From NCBI RefSeq assembly GCF_000002985.6, contig NC_003281.10, positions 10,106,001-10,170,000 of the forward strand: 64,000 bases of DNA, written 5' to 3'. Origin of the DNA: Caenorhabditis elegans (lineage: Eukaryota > Nematoda > Chromadorea > Rhabditida > Rhabditidae). Position 1 is the first letter of the stretch. Each line of letters starts with the position of its first letter. Below, in pieces: positions 46,848-60,600 of the stretch. The notes under the pieces were generated by a model. That model saw nothing but the letters and a program-made list of their open reading frames with translations, ran no database searches and had not been told where the DNA came from. Position numbers and translations under genes: made by a program.

Positions 46848-49800
46848 ATGTCATTATCCCTCCATCTATCCGGTTGGCCAGAGAACAGTGAAAGTCGACA
46901 ACGGATGCTTGAAAGCTCGTCGAGCACCAATTTCGTGCAGCACTTTGTCTCCAGAGAGGTTTGCCAACAACTTCCTTGTTGTTTTTTTGTCTGTAATGAT
47001 TAACTGACTGGCTTCCAGATTTCCAACAAGGAACGGCTGTTGAGTCTTTTTCGTCGTTTGAGAAATGGTCTTGTTCTTGTTCTAACTCCATTATTCTTTG
47101 GACAAATGCTCAATTGGGAGGGACCGGTGAGTAGCTTTTCAAAAAATGTTGAAAAATGGATTACAAAAGGGGGTGAAAAGAAGAAATAGAGAGATGGAGG
47201 AAAATGGAGAAAAAAGGGAAACAATAGAGAGATAGAGAGACGGAGAGGACATTTAGGACGCCTTCTCAATTCCTCGCATGACAATTTCCCCCTCCAACAC
47301 ACTTGCTCTCTTCTGTTCTTGCTACGTCACGGGGACTCGGAGACGAAAAGCTCTTTCGATCCCTCTCTGCGCGCTCGTTTTCTCGTTTTTTCTCCTTTAG
47401 TTTTTTGTGAATGTCCGTCTCTGTGTGCATATATCAAAACAGAAGGTGTCTCTGGAACACGGCTTCTAGAATTTAGATTTTTTAGACACACAGAAAATGA
47501 AAGAAGGGATTGAAGGAAAGACCTACATTGGAGAGGGATCATGAAGACAGAAAGAAAATTTGAAAAATTCGTGGCGAGACCCATAAATTTTAACGGGAAA
47601 TTCAAATTTTCTGCGAAAAAAATTTCGCCGGGTAACTAAAAATTTTCTAATAGTAAGAAAAAACTTTTGCCGGGAAATTCAAATTTCTGGAAAATAAACA
47701 GCTTGGCAAATTCAGTAACTTACAGGAATGTACGATTAAGATTTTTAATTTCAATTCATCAAATTGCAAAATTTCCCAATAACTTCAGTTTTTCCTCTAA
47801 ACCAGACGAGTTTCACTTCCAGTTCCAACATCAATTTGACCAGGCGCTTGCCGTAAAAATTAGTGGCATCACATAAAATGAGCCTAACGTCACTTTTTCG
47901 TTCCCGGTTTTTTTTCAAGCGATGACATCACAACCTCGTGCTCCGGAAATCAGTGTGTTATTTTTTTGCGAAAAATACATATTGACATAGGCTATATTTG
48001 TATTTGTAGGTGGGAGGTGGAGGGGGAACGTAGAACTTTGTTTTTCGCTACTTTATGTGTAGTGGGAAAATTGAAATTGGGAGGGAAAAAGTTGCAAGAT
48101 GCAAATTCGGCATGTGCGGAAAATGGATTTTTTGGAAATTTTGGCAGTTGCCAAAAATGAAAAATTCTGGAAAATTGGTTCACCCCCTACAATTAGAAAA
48201 AATCCAGCAAATTGGCAATTGGTAATTTCGCGCACTGATCTTATAATATAAAAATTTCAACTTGAAAATTCAAATTCATTTATTGAAAAATAATTTCAGG
48301 AATGGAAATGTGCGTATTGTGTGTGCATAATCGCTGTATATTGGATGTCAGAAGTAATGCCATTGGCTGTAACCGCAATGCTTCCTGTCGTACTGTTCCC
48401 ATTGGTTGGAGTACTTGACGCTAACACGACAGCAAAAGAATACATGAATGACACAAATTTCCTGTTCATTGGAGGTCTAATTATGGCGGCAGCAGTTGAG
48501 AAGTGTGATCTACACGAACGTGTTGCCCTTTCAGTATTACGATGCGTAGGAAGTGAGCCGAAATGGTTGGTTTGTGAAATGGATGAGCTGTTGAGTACAC
48601 ACAATTCCACTCATTCAATTAATTTTAACTTTTAATTTGCTTTTTTTAGGATCATGCTTGGCTTCATGACTGTCACCGCATTGCTGAGCAGTTTTATATC
48701 AAATACTGCGACAACTGCAATGATGGTTCCGATTGGGCAAAGTGTTGTGCAGCAGTTGATTTCATCCTTCCAACACCATCCAACAAATGGGTGAGGGATC
48801 AGGGGAACTGTAAAGGGTGATCGTAGGAACACCTAAAAAATTTATAAGCAAATTTGGCCTTTTTTAGAAATGTATGTATAAGGTGTTGGAACCATTACAG
48901 AGTCCACACAATTTTTGTAAAATAATTAAAATTCAACTGGCGCTATTTCATCTTTAATCTTTGAGACTGTGACCAATATTTTCTAAAGCGCATAGTTTCT
49001 GTACAAAAAAAAAATCTCAAGACAATTCACTGTGGGATTTAAACACTATAGCAGTTTCCAAAACTCCTGACAACTTTCCTAGACCATATTACCCACCGTG
49101 TTGAGAACAAAGAACATTTGGGTCACCGTAGTTTGTTCTATTTACATTCAATGCAAAGCATCTAAAGAAATCGTGTTTATTTAAACAGTTTGGGTGCAAC
49201 GAACACCCGACAAGCTGGCTCCAATCACTCTCAATGAAACAGATATATGAAAAAGCTTGAGAGAGAAAAAAGAGTTGATATCAATGATCTGACATCAAAA
49301 TCTGGTGTATGGGATGTCGGCAGTTTTGAAACTGATCTAGTGATACTCTGGACTTTTTTGTGTAACTCTTAAAATTTCAGAGAACGTGGCCGTCTGGGAT
49401 GCAAGAAAATGGCGACGGGACTTGTACTTTCCATTTGTTTCGCTGCAAATATTGGAGGAACTGGAACTGCAACGGGAACTCCTAGCAATTTGGTCATGTT
49501 GGGACAACTCAGCGCGTAAGATTTACTGGTAAAGAATTCCAAAAAACTTTTTTGTGTTTCAGACTCTTCCCAAAAGTCGATGGATCACTGAACTACGTAA
49601 CATGGATCTTCTTTGCTTACCCATTGATGCTTCTGTGCCTTTTCGTTGCTTGGATGACTCTTGTTTCCTTCTTCTTGAGGTTTGTTTTAACAAAAACTAG
49701 ACCCTTCCTCAGGAATCCTCAAAAATTTACAAATTTTCAATTTTCAGAGATGCTCCGGAAAAAGATGAAGCTGTAACTGAAATGCTGAAAACTCGATACA

Positions 49801-51449
49801 ACGAACTTCCAAGAATGACATATGCTGAAAAATCTGTATTTGTCTGTTTCTGCATTCTCCTCTCACTTTGGGTTTTCCGTAATCCTGGAGTCGTCCCTGG
49901 ATTTGGAGTTTTCTTCAAAAAAGGAGCATATACGGATGCCACGTCGGCAATGATCGTTGCCTTCCTCCTGTTTGTTCTTCCATCTGAAAGACCCGACTTG
50001 GCAACTTATATCAAGAAAGAAGATTTGAAAAAGAGAGGATGTCTGATGGATTGGAAAACAATGCAGGAAACATTCCCATGGAGTGTTGTACTTCTTTTGG
50101 GTGGAGGTTTTGCATTGGCTGCTGGAGTTAAAGAATCTGGATTGTCACTTTTAATTGGAAATAGTCTATCTTCTATTGAACATCTTCCACTTTGGATTCT
50201 TCAATTATTAACTATGCTCATTGCAATGGTCATCACAAATATCTGCTCAAACACTGTCACTGCTTCAATTTTTGTTCCGATTGTTGCAACACTTGCTCAA
50301 AGAGCTGGACATCACCCATTCACCCTCATGCTTCCAACCACATTGGCTTCATCTTTCGCATTCATTTTCCCAGTTGGAACACCACCAAATGCAATTGTGT
50401 TTGGAAGTGGAATGGTGAAAGTTTCTGATATGGTGAGTCACTTTACACTTGGTCTTTGGGAACTTGTGAAAATGAAAAATGTGGAGTAAAACTGGTGAGC
50501 ATTGCAAATGTTGTTTCTAGAACATTACAACGGAAGTTTGGATACAAATGAACAAAAATTGTCTAGTGAAAGATGGGAAGATAACTAAATTTATGTTGTA
50601 ACGGTCTAGAAAATTCTGGAAAACTCGAGAAATCTTTGAATTCTCTGAGAAACTTTTTGAAAATCTGTGGAGTTCAGATTCGATTTTTTTTTCGAATTTC
50701 AAAATGTCCGGAAAGTTCAATTAAAAAAAAAATTTTGTTGGAAAGTTCTAGAAAATTCTAGAAAATTCTGAAAATTTTGAAAATTTTTTTAAAATATGGA
50801 GTTCAAAAATAAAATTTGGAAAGCTCTAGAAAATTCTAAAGAGTTCTGAGAAATTTGAAAGACTTATTAAAACAATTCTAGAAACTACTGGTAAACTCCA
50901 GAAATTTTTGAAACTTTCCGAACATTTTGAAAAATTATAGTAAACTCTAGAAACTTCTGACAAGTTCTTGAATGTTTGGAAAGTTTGATAAGTTTATGAA
51001 AAATTCCAAAAATTTTCAAGAACTTCGTGAAAGTGTGAAAAACTAATGATGAATTTCTGAACATTTCCAAAGTATTTAAAAATTTTTTGGACCTTTTTAA
51101 AAATTCTAGCAACACTCTAGCAACGGAATCCGGTACTGCTCAAAAGTTAAAAATTGAAAAGGTCTTAAAACTCAGTAGAGTACGGAACTATATCCAAAAT
51201 TACCAGAAGCTTCTGGAAAATCTTACAATTTTTGATTTTTTGAAACAAAAATCAGTCGGATGAAAAAGAAATTCTGCAAATTAAAAAAAACAAAAAATCC
51301 CGTATTTCCAGGCATTCGTTGGCGGTATCATTTCATTGGAACTTTTGGTATTGACAGTTCTCTACATGAATAGTATTGCATACTTGACTCTTCCATTACT
51401 CGAATTCCCAACATGGGCGATTATTGCAAACTCGACAATGCAACAATAG
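46848..51449 (+). CDS. nac-3: SLC13 sodium-dicarboxylate cotransporter (NaDC/INDY family)
   Basis: These plasma-membrane transporters bring succinate, citrate and similar Krebs-cycle acids into cells with sodium. Eight exons close in phase: 46848-46958, 47019-47126, 48300-48565, 48650-48790, 49381-49515, 49563-49679, 49748-50432, 51312-51449; 566 residues, normal for SLC13. Both substrate/sodium hairpins are visible: [13 protein letters not shown] near residue 180 and [13 protein letters not shown] near residue 435. The family signature [16 protein letters not shown] follows. About a dozen hydrophobic segments are present. nac-3 is my best recollection for the worm member next to mua-3; the family call is firm, the paralogue number less so. 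Confidence 0.92.
50580..50970. promoter_or_regulatory. Tandem heat-shock-element array in nac-3 intron 7
   Basis: HSF binds alternating inverted nGAAn pentamers. At 50741-50768 six such units stand in perfect register (GAAagTTCtaGAAaaTTCta, then GAAaaTTC). Weaker versions occur at 50606-50620 (TCTAGAAAATTCTGGAA), 50824-50835 and 50945-50968. The core TTCTAGAA is the ideal HSF-1 site. Confidence 0.65.
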
Positions 51450-52099
51450 ACACATTCTTCACCTACTTTTTAATTGTTACTTCCATTTTCTTACCATCTT
51501 TTTTCTCTTTTCTCTTGCTCTTATCTTGTTCCATACATTCCTTAGGATGTCTATCTTCTTCTGGGTATTCTGATTCAACCTTTTTTGGTCATCCTCTTCC
51601 TTTGCCTCTTCCCACACCCAGAACCATTTCTCAAACATCTACATGACTTAGTCATTCTTGTTACGGGAACTTCAGTCAAATCACACTTGTTGCAAACGCT
51701 CACCCCATCATCAAAAAAAACTTGAAATTTCAAAAAACAACTTAACAGATCTTCTATTACAAACCGTTTATTTTTCTTTTCTTGCTGTGTTATCTAGAAT
51801 GTAGATTCGTTTTCTTACTCGGTTTTACTTCTTGAAGCTTATCGTCTTCCCTGGTGAATTTATAAACTACTTTGCTCCGCATTTTTGTGTATTTTTGAAT
51901 TAAAATAAATGCATTCACCGGTGAAAAGCGTCAGTTTTTGAAATTTTAAAACTAAAAAGAAAACAATTTTAAGATATAAAATTAGTTTTTAAATTCTGAA
52001 AAAAACTAATTTTGCATGTAAATGGTCGGTAAAGATCAATATCAAATTGGGCTCTGAGGGAATGACTGAAAATCCACTTTTTCTGCTTGAACTCAGCAG

Positions 52100-52445
52100 A
52101 TATAATTTTTTTAAAAATTTAGTTTTTAAATTCTGAAAGAACACAAAATTTGCAACAAAATGGCTACAGGGATTTTTGAAAAAGTTAGTTTGAAGCCAGA
52201 TATTAATTTTTAAAAATTGGAAAAACTACTAATTTTGCATATAAATGGTCGGTTTAATCAATTTCAAATTGTGCACTGAAATGTATGATTAAATATCCAC
52301 TTTTTCTGCTTGAACTTAGCGGATATGAAACTTTTTTAAATTTAGTTTTTAAATTCTGAAAGAACACAAAATTTGCAACAAAATAGCTACAGGGATTTTT
52401 GAAAAAGTTAGTTTGAAGCCAGATATTCATTTTTAAAGTTTGGAA
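52100..52445. repeat. Direct duplication, period about 225 bp
   Basis: A segment of about 100 bases beginning TTTAGTTTTTAAATTCTGAA and including GCTACAGGGATTTTTGAAAA and GTTTGAAGCCAGATATT occurs at about 52120 and again at about 52342. The shared spacer CCACTTTTTCTGCTTGAAC precedes both. Confidence 0.8.
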
Positions 52446-53717
52446 AATCTACATCGTTAACTAATTTCTGAAAAACAGGAAAAAGTCAAATAAATCGCAA
52501 AAATGGAAGTTCAAATAAAAAAGTTTTGAAATTTTTCCTAATTTTTCAAAAACTTATGCAATGTGTATTAAATGTATAAATGTATAAATTATGTATTAAT
52601 ATGTTGTGTAATAAAAATGTATTACCTATCAATTTTGAAGCAAAGTAGTTTGAAATTTTAATTTCAGGAAATTTTTGCACCAACTTACTTCAAACTTAAT
52701 CGATTTTTTTTTCGTTTTTTCTTTAAAAATCATTTTCAATGGTTTTACCTGAATCTATACAGTTAATGCATTTGTATGTTCGTTAAAATTCATTGTAAAT
52801 GACCTTCCCATATGAAGGACCGTGTATTCGAATAATGCCATTAGTATTCTCAACCCCCCGAGAACGGAAGAACGACGGGATGCAATGCAAATCACTTAAG
52901 TTTAATGGTTTTTCAAGGAAGGAGGTAATGTAAATTTATGTTCTCTCCAAATTGTTCCATCCTTCTAATTATTTATGTATGCAGAGGTATAGGAAACCCA
53001 GAAAAAACTCCCTGGTTGGCCAAGAAAAGAACATATGGTTTATATGCATAACTCGGAAAACAATAGCACTGTAGAAAAGGGTGTGTATGTATGTAATACA
53101 ATACAGTTCGGGTGTCATCAAAAAGGTTTGGATTACAATTACAAAAGGCGGGCTTGTGCGTTGAAAACCGTATTGCTCAAGAGGTTTTCTTCATGGAAAT
53201 CAGAAATTGAATTAATTCAATTTGACCGAGAAACGGTTTGAGCTGAGCAATCCGTATGTACTTTGAGACATCACTGAAAAATATTTATTAAACTTGTGAT
53301 TTGGAAAATCTGAAAGAAAAAGAGAACATGATCAAACATCAAAAAAGTGAATTTGTAATAGATAAATTCCTGGAGGATATCTAGATTTTTTACAGAAAAA
53401 TACAAAACATTCAAACTTTCCCGGAACAGTGTGAATTTGACAGGCCTCAGATCCATTTAAGCCGTTACGGTTAGACTAGATTATCAAAAGTATTTTATTT
53501 TACTTTAACAAAACTCAACTTCTACCCACCGAAATTTCGCTCTGAAGTATTTCCAGTTCAATATTCCCAATTCTCGGGCTGTATAGAATTTCTCTAAAGT
53601 AAGCCTCATTTTTGCAATTTTTCAATAATTGAGTTTAAAGGATGGAAAAATATCTGGAAACTTTTTGTTTTTTTTTTTGAAAATGAACTCAATTTTTCGA
53701 ACATCTAATTTTCCTTT

Positions 53718-53905
53718 TACATGTGGTGCCAGGCTGACCAATTTCGGTTTGATCTACAAAAATGCGGGAAGTTTTTCCTAAAAAATGTGACATCAACACG
53801 TTTTTAACCATGCGAAATTAAAAGCGAAGTCTGCGTTCAAATTCCCGCAATTCTCGTAGATCTATGTAGATCAAACCGAAATGGGGCACTCTGACAACAC
53901 GTGCT
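53718..53905. repeat. GTGGTGCCAG...AATGCGGGAA palindrome, copy 2
   Basis: Same family as 44680-44825: GTGGTGCCAGGCTGACC, GGTTTGATCTACAAAAATGC at the left; AAATTCCCGCAATTCTCG and TAGATCAAACCGAAATGGGG at the right. Confidence 0.8.
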
Positions 53906-54696
53906 TTTATCATTAGTAAAACTTGTATTCAATTAATTATTGAAATCTAGCTCTTTGCAGCACTTAGATACATGTCAGGTTGTGTATTTAAGCTTCGAAA
54001 ATCATCACTTCTGAGCATTAACTGTAAAAATGTTACGAGTAGATAAATACAATCATTTGCTCCAAAATTTTCATTTTGCGACACCCTACTGAACGCCAAA
54101 AAACTAATTAATATACTAGAGCCCAGCTCTGCAAATTTAAAATTACAACCTGAAAACTGTAGTCACAAAATTTCTAGACCATAATTTTCCACGACGCAAA
54201 ATGTGCCCAATTTTGTGCGTGCATAATGCCATTGCTGCGTGGTTCCTTATACACATAACAAATTAATTGTGCTGATAGCCGATGTTTAAATTTAATCCTA
54301 GCATCAAACGAAAAAAAAGTCAAGTTAATAGAAGATACCTTTCATTTTTCAATAAGACAATGCGGGTAATTCAAAAAGGTAAATGAAACAATAGAACGTC
54401 GCATAATGATTTGAATAAGTAGTGTTCCTAAACTCATTTGACGGAAGGAAGAAGACGTATGGATATATACAACTACATACCTAAACCATTCTTCTTCTTC
54501 TTCTTCTCCATCTTTTCCTACGCACAGTGCCCTTCTTCTTCCGTCTGTTCCATCTCATTCCGGTTAGCCCCGCCTCTAAAAGAGACTGGTTGTCTTTTGC
54601 GGACTTGCTGCCAGCCTTCACCGAACCGGCGTAACTATATACTACTTCGAGATAGATGAGATTACTTTTTTTTGACAACATAACACCCGCATAACA

Positions 54697-57600
54697 ATGC
54701 AGGCTGGAATTTCAATATTTTTTCTCTTTTTACACATTCCTATATTTTTTGTAAACTGCTCGAATTCCACAAGCTGTGTTGCTCGAGAAGAATTTCAATG
54801 CAAAATGGATGATTCTTGTATTTCAATGAAAAAATGGCAAGATGGAGTTGATGATTGCTATGATGGAAGTGATGAAGGTGATTTTTAAATTATTTGAATA
54901 CTGGCGATTTCTAAAAGTTTTTTGAAATATTCAACCAGCTGTCAATTACCCTACGCAAACATGCAAAAACTTGAAAGCAAGTCATTTTCAAAGGATTCTA
55001 AAACTTTTCAAAACTGGAAGGAAATTTTATTTGTTCATTTTTTTGACTTACTCGAAATAAAAATTTTCCAAACCACAAAATCCGATGGAAATTTTTCTTT
55101 TGATCGGTGGCTTCCAAAAACGTTGCAAAAACTGAGCAATTAACACTTTTTGAAACAAAATAAATTATTTAAATTTATGTGTGAAAAGCGAAAAGTTTTA
55201 TTATAATATCCCACTGGCCTCACATTTAAAACAGTTCCAGTGACGTCCTACTCCCAAAAAAAATTATCACGGTTTTCCGAGACAATGTATAAGACAAAAT
55301 TAATAACTGTCTTTTTTTCTTTTTTCTCGCATTTTAGTTTTTTTTCAAAGCCGGTGAGAAATTTTCCGGTTTGTTTCAATTCTTTTTAAAGCTTTTGCTC
55401 CGAAAACTCCATAAGTTTATGAAGCCGAGGCTTATTATTAAAAATTGCAAAATATGCGGAAATACTTTCCTGTAAATATAAAAAATAACTTTATACTCTT
55501 GGAAAAATTGCCAAAATTTTCAAAGGGGGATTTTCTTTTGAAAAAAAAGTATTTTATTCAAAATTCATTTTCACTAAATCTGAAAAGTCCAAAACCCCCA
55601 ATTTTTCTGCAAACCTAGATTTCATGAACTCTGACGTCTTTTCTAAACTTAATAACCTAGAATCCAAAAAAACTAAATTTAGGTTGTCCTACTTCTTTTT
55701 GCTGTGTGTGTGTTTTTTTTCAAAAAATATAATAACACCATTACTCGGACTAGATACCTTTTTAGTAAGTAACCACTTCAAATGTTTCTCTATGCACTCT
55801 TCAGATCGTTTTTTGATGAGTACCCGCACCTTCGTGCCTCAACGCGCGTACGCACCACAGCCGCAATTAGACCGTATTCGGTAATTAGACGTATTCTTTT
55901 CCTCCAGAGCCTCCCCTTATTCATCCTAGTGTGATTGTGTCATTCGAGCGTAATATATATCTTTGAATACCTTCCAAAAAAAATCAAGAACAGTGACCGT
56001 AAAAATGTACGTCTTTTTCCCTTTCATTTGATCAAAATAAGTCGAATTCCGAAAGACACATGGATATTAAGATATTCAAATTTAATTGGTTTGACCTTCC
56101 CTTTCGTTTCAATGCAACTCAAGTGACACCAGTTCCTTGAAAAGGTCGTGAAACCCATACAACGGGCCTATCGAGGAGAACAAGATAATTGCCTTTAGGT
56201 TGTATTTCATTTACAAGTCACTGTGTTGACTAATTGAGCAAATTTGTGTATGGTCTGAAATGTAACTATTAAAAAAAAACTGTAGAATTGGTTCGGAAGT
56301 CAGAGGTATGCACATTTTTACTGCAATTACTGAAAGGTAACACAAAATTATAGAAAAATATTTTTACTTCCTGAAAACAGCTTTACTTTGAATTAAAAAT
56401 TTCAAAAAATTGATCAAATCTGCCTGAAAGCCTCTATGTGCCGATCGACCAATTACATTAGGATATCATTGTGACTTTGCGGTAAGATTTGAGCAAAAGT
56501 TTTTCAATTCAAAGTAAATTTATTATCAAAAAGTACCAATTTTTTTGATTTAAAATTTCTGTTCCGGTGTAAAACTTTAGCACAGTTCCGTGGAAAACGG
56601 AGTACATTTTCCAAAAAGTTTTGATAAAAGTGGCCACTTTTAAATATATATCAGAAGTTGGCTATTTCAAAAACTAAAATTAAATGACAGTGGACTAATT
56701 TTGGAATTTTTGAAAAGTTTGGAACAAAGTCCTATGTTTGAGTCTCTACAATGTTTTGATAAAAACGATAAAAAAAATGTTGGTAATTTATTTTATTAGA
56801 ATTTTTAAATTCTAAATATTCACAAAAAAGCTTACCTAACCGCAACACGATAATCGAATTGAAAAAATGCCAACAGGGTATTTTCTTTTTTGCAATCCCC
56901 CGCCAAGAACCTAATCCCATTTTACAGTGTGCCTGCCATGGCAATTCGACTGTCAGTTTGGATCACCTCGATGTATTTCAAAAAACAAATTGCACGACAA
57001 AAAGATCGATTGTTATTCTGGTTTCGACGAAGGATGTCCTGCTCACTATTTTGTGTGTCGAGATAGAAGTGCATGCATTGAACCATCGAAATATCTTAAT
57101 GGTGTTGCTGATTGTAAAGATAAGTCGGATGAACGTGAGTGATGATATTCAAGGTTAATTGTGTATGGGAAGGGAAAACAATGTATACATTATGAAATTA
57201 TTGTTGCAATATGTTTAAGAAAGGGAAATAACAATTATTTAGTTTGAAAAACCGAAAAATAAATTATTCAAAAATGTTACATATTTTCTGCGTAAATGAA
57301 ATTTCATTAAAAAAAATACAATAAAATTAAGAACATTGCACTTGATGAGCTCTAAAATAGAGATAAATTAAAATAATTTTTGAAACTGATTTAATGTTTT
57401 TTAATCCAGATACAAAAAAAAATCCCAAAAACATTTGCCAAAAAAACAAGAAAGTTGCAAAAAGTGGGCATACTTTTTTGAAAATTTTTTTTTCAAGTTT
57501 ATCAAGACATTGCGCTACTCCTAAAATTCAAAAAACACCACCTGAATATAAAAACCAAACCCCTAAAAAATGTTTTTCAGCATGCGCACAGAATCAATTC

Positions 57601-60600
57601 CAATGCTCGGATGGCACAAAATGTATTCCAAAAGCTCAATTTCAAGATGGAAAAGAAGATTGTGATGATGGTTCAGATGAAGAATGTACTACATCTCAAT
57701 TTGCATGCCAATGTGGAACCATTAAATGTGTTTCTGATACTTTTATAATGGATGGAAACTGGGATTGTGAAGATGGTTCCGATGAGTTTATCAATAAAAC
57801 GTTGACAGGTGAGCATTTTGAAAATTCTAAAGGATTTTGAAAAATGAAATGGAATAATTTATTTACAGCTAATTGCACGAGAAACAATAAAGTCAACATT
57901 GCGACCAATTCACTTTCTTTGGGAAAACTTAAATTTTGCTCAGGAAAGAATCCGTGCAAGCCTGAGTTAGGACAAGTTTGTGTGGTAAGGTTTACACAAG
58001 TTTTTTACTAAAACATTTCAAACCAAGTAGGAATAATTTTGGCGGGAAATACAAATTTTCTTTAAAAAATGTTTGGCTGGAAGTTTAAATTTTTTGAAAA
58101 TTTAACTGAGCACACAATAATTTCGAAATGATGTTCTTCAAAAACTCTAAAAACTCTAGTAAAACATTTTGGCAATTTACTTGGGAAGTTGCAAGAGAAG
58201 TATCAAAAAAATTGTTTAAAACATTAAAGTTTTAAACTTCAGATAATCGGTGGAACTTGGCGATGTGTCTGTAAGCTGGGAACATTTCGACCACTAGGAT
58301 CCGATAAATGTATTCCAATTGAACTTCTGACAAGATATCGAAATGCTCCAAGTAGTAAATGCTCAAATTCTCATGAAGAACAATTTGGTCTGCTGCAAGG
58401 ATTTCAAAAGAGTCTATCATCAAGAAAAGAATTAGAAAGATGGAGTAATATTCGTAGAGCTCCTCCAAGAACATTATCTGGTACTACAGTGAGTTTTTTA
58501 ATCTTGAAAGGTGATCTATGAGCTGTTAATTTTTAAATCAGAATAGTAAGAATATACTAGGAAAAGCAAAATCTTTTAAAAAGTACAAAAAATCGATTGG
58601 AATACCCAAAAATGCCGTAAAAAATGACGGAGCCTGTTATTTGACTCTACTTGAATTTTTTTGTTGAAAAATTTCTTTTTTTTTGTCAATCTTGGTTTTG
58701 TTGAATTTTTTAAATCAAATTCGGTGTTACTATAAATTTTTAGTGAGAGTACTAATTTTTGCGATTACTGCCTACGGTACCCGGTCTCGACGCGAAAAAT
58801 CTTGTTAAATTCAAAAAGATGTACTACTTTAGAAATTATTGTTTCGAAAAAATTAAAATCAATAGTTGATCGGCACTCTTTAAGTTTTTTTTTGTAATTT
58901 TGTCGCTGCCCGTAAATAATTTTTTATTTATTTTTAAAAAACAATTTTCAGCCAAGTGGGAGTGATGGTTTCTTAAAAAGTGGTGCTGAACAGGTACCAT
59001 TCATGTTTCAAGAAGATAAGAATTATGTCAGTGTGATACCCGATGAAATAATAGACAGTTATGGGACTATTATGACACCTCCCGAATTCCACTTCAATCG
59101 AGATGATATTAGATGTGGTAACAAGACATGCGGTAAGTCTCAAGTGTTTTGTTGGAGCATATTAATTTATATGTTACTACAGGACTCCATGAAAGCTGCC
59201 AAAAGAATAGTGAATCAAAATATGAATGTATTTGTCGAGAGGGGTTTACCATATTTGAAGGGACTTGTCGTGGTAAGATATTAATTGAGAATTCATCATG
59301 TATCACAAAACTATCATGTATTTAATTTTTCAGAATTAATTGATGAATGTGCTCAAGGAAAACACGATTGTCACCCAGAAGCTCGATGTGTAGATGCTCT
59401 TATTGGATATGAGTGTCTTTGCAGAGAAGGGTACCTGGATACTTCTATCGATCCAAAAGCAAGACCAGGCAGAAAATGCCGAAAATGTAGGTGACTTTAA
59501 TCTTTGTATATTTTGCGCTACGGTATGTAGGTAGGTAGGCATGAATCAGAAATGTAGGCAGTGAGGTAGGCAGACTCGTGTTTAGGCAGGCATGTTGGAA
59601 GGCACGTTGCTAAGCAAATCCAAAGTAAAAAATATAGGTAGGGGTAGTCAGGCAAACATGCGGCAAGAAAGTAGGTGCATAGGTAGGCAGATACGTAGGC
59701 ACCGTGGTAGGCAGACACACAATAAAGCAGATAGCTAGGTAGTCAGGCAAGCATGTAGATACAAGATACGCAAGTAGGTATATAGGTAAATAGGTATATA
59801 GGTAGGTAGGTTGGCCGCCTGCTCTATTAAAATAATATACATTTTCAGTAATCAACGAATGCACAAATGCTTTAATGAACGATTGCTCTCAGAATGCAAG
59901 ATGTTTAGACAAACCAATTGGATACACTTGCAGGTTTGCAGAAACTTTTACTCATGATTTTCAGTTCCCAGTTTAATTTTCAGATGTCAAGATGATTACG
60001 TCGATGTTTCCAGAGAAGGAGCAAGAAAACCTGGAAGAAATTGCACGCAAGCAATAAATGAGTGTGCATCAAACTTACATAACTGTGACACACATGCTAT
60101 TTGCCAAGATCAACCAGTTGGGTACTCATGCAGGTTTGGAAATGATAGGTTTTTCAATTTCTATAGTTTGTAAGTTTTCAGATGCCCCTTCGGTTTTATT
60201 GATTCCAGTCCGACAGCGCTGGAGCCGGGAAGAAAGTGTGTTCAGGGTGAGTGCTCGAAGCATCAAAAAATCGAAAAAAAAAGTTGCTCAAGAATTGTGT
60301 AAAAATATCCAGCCCTATGGAACATCTAAAAATAGGCTCCCACCTGTTTTTATCTATTTTTGTTGTGTTTTTCAGTCAAATTTTCTCATACTTCTTAGAC
60401 TTTTTTGCACTAAAAATTTTCTGACGATACTATGTACAGCCTAAAGCAATAACCTTCAATTTGCAAAATTATCAAAAAACTAGAAGTGACTACCTTTTGG
60501 CCAGAACTGTGAATATTAATCTACTCTGTGAAACAATATAAAAATAAATTGAAATCAATAGCCAGTTTTCCTTTTTTGCATTTCCTTTTATAAGAAAACT

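Larger units (their letters stand above)
51450..54696. other. 3.2-kb intergenic region between nac-3 and mua-3
   Basis: No gene was seen. It includes the tandem duplication at 52100-52445 and a palindromic repeat at 53718-53905. From 54400 the sequence is CT-rich (TTCTTCTTCTTCTTCTCC) and likely forms the mua-3 promoter. Confidence 0.5.

Noticed and set aside
59518-59864. Minus-strand frames with Pro-Thr-Tyr-Leu repeats
   Set aside because: Translation of the GTAGGTAGGCA repeat inside a mua-3 intron.
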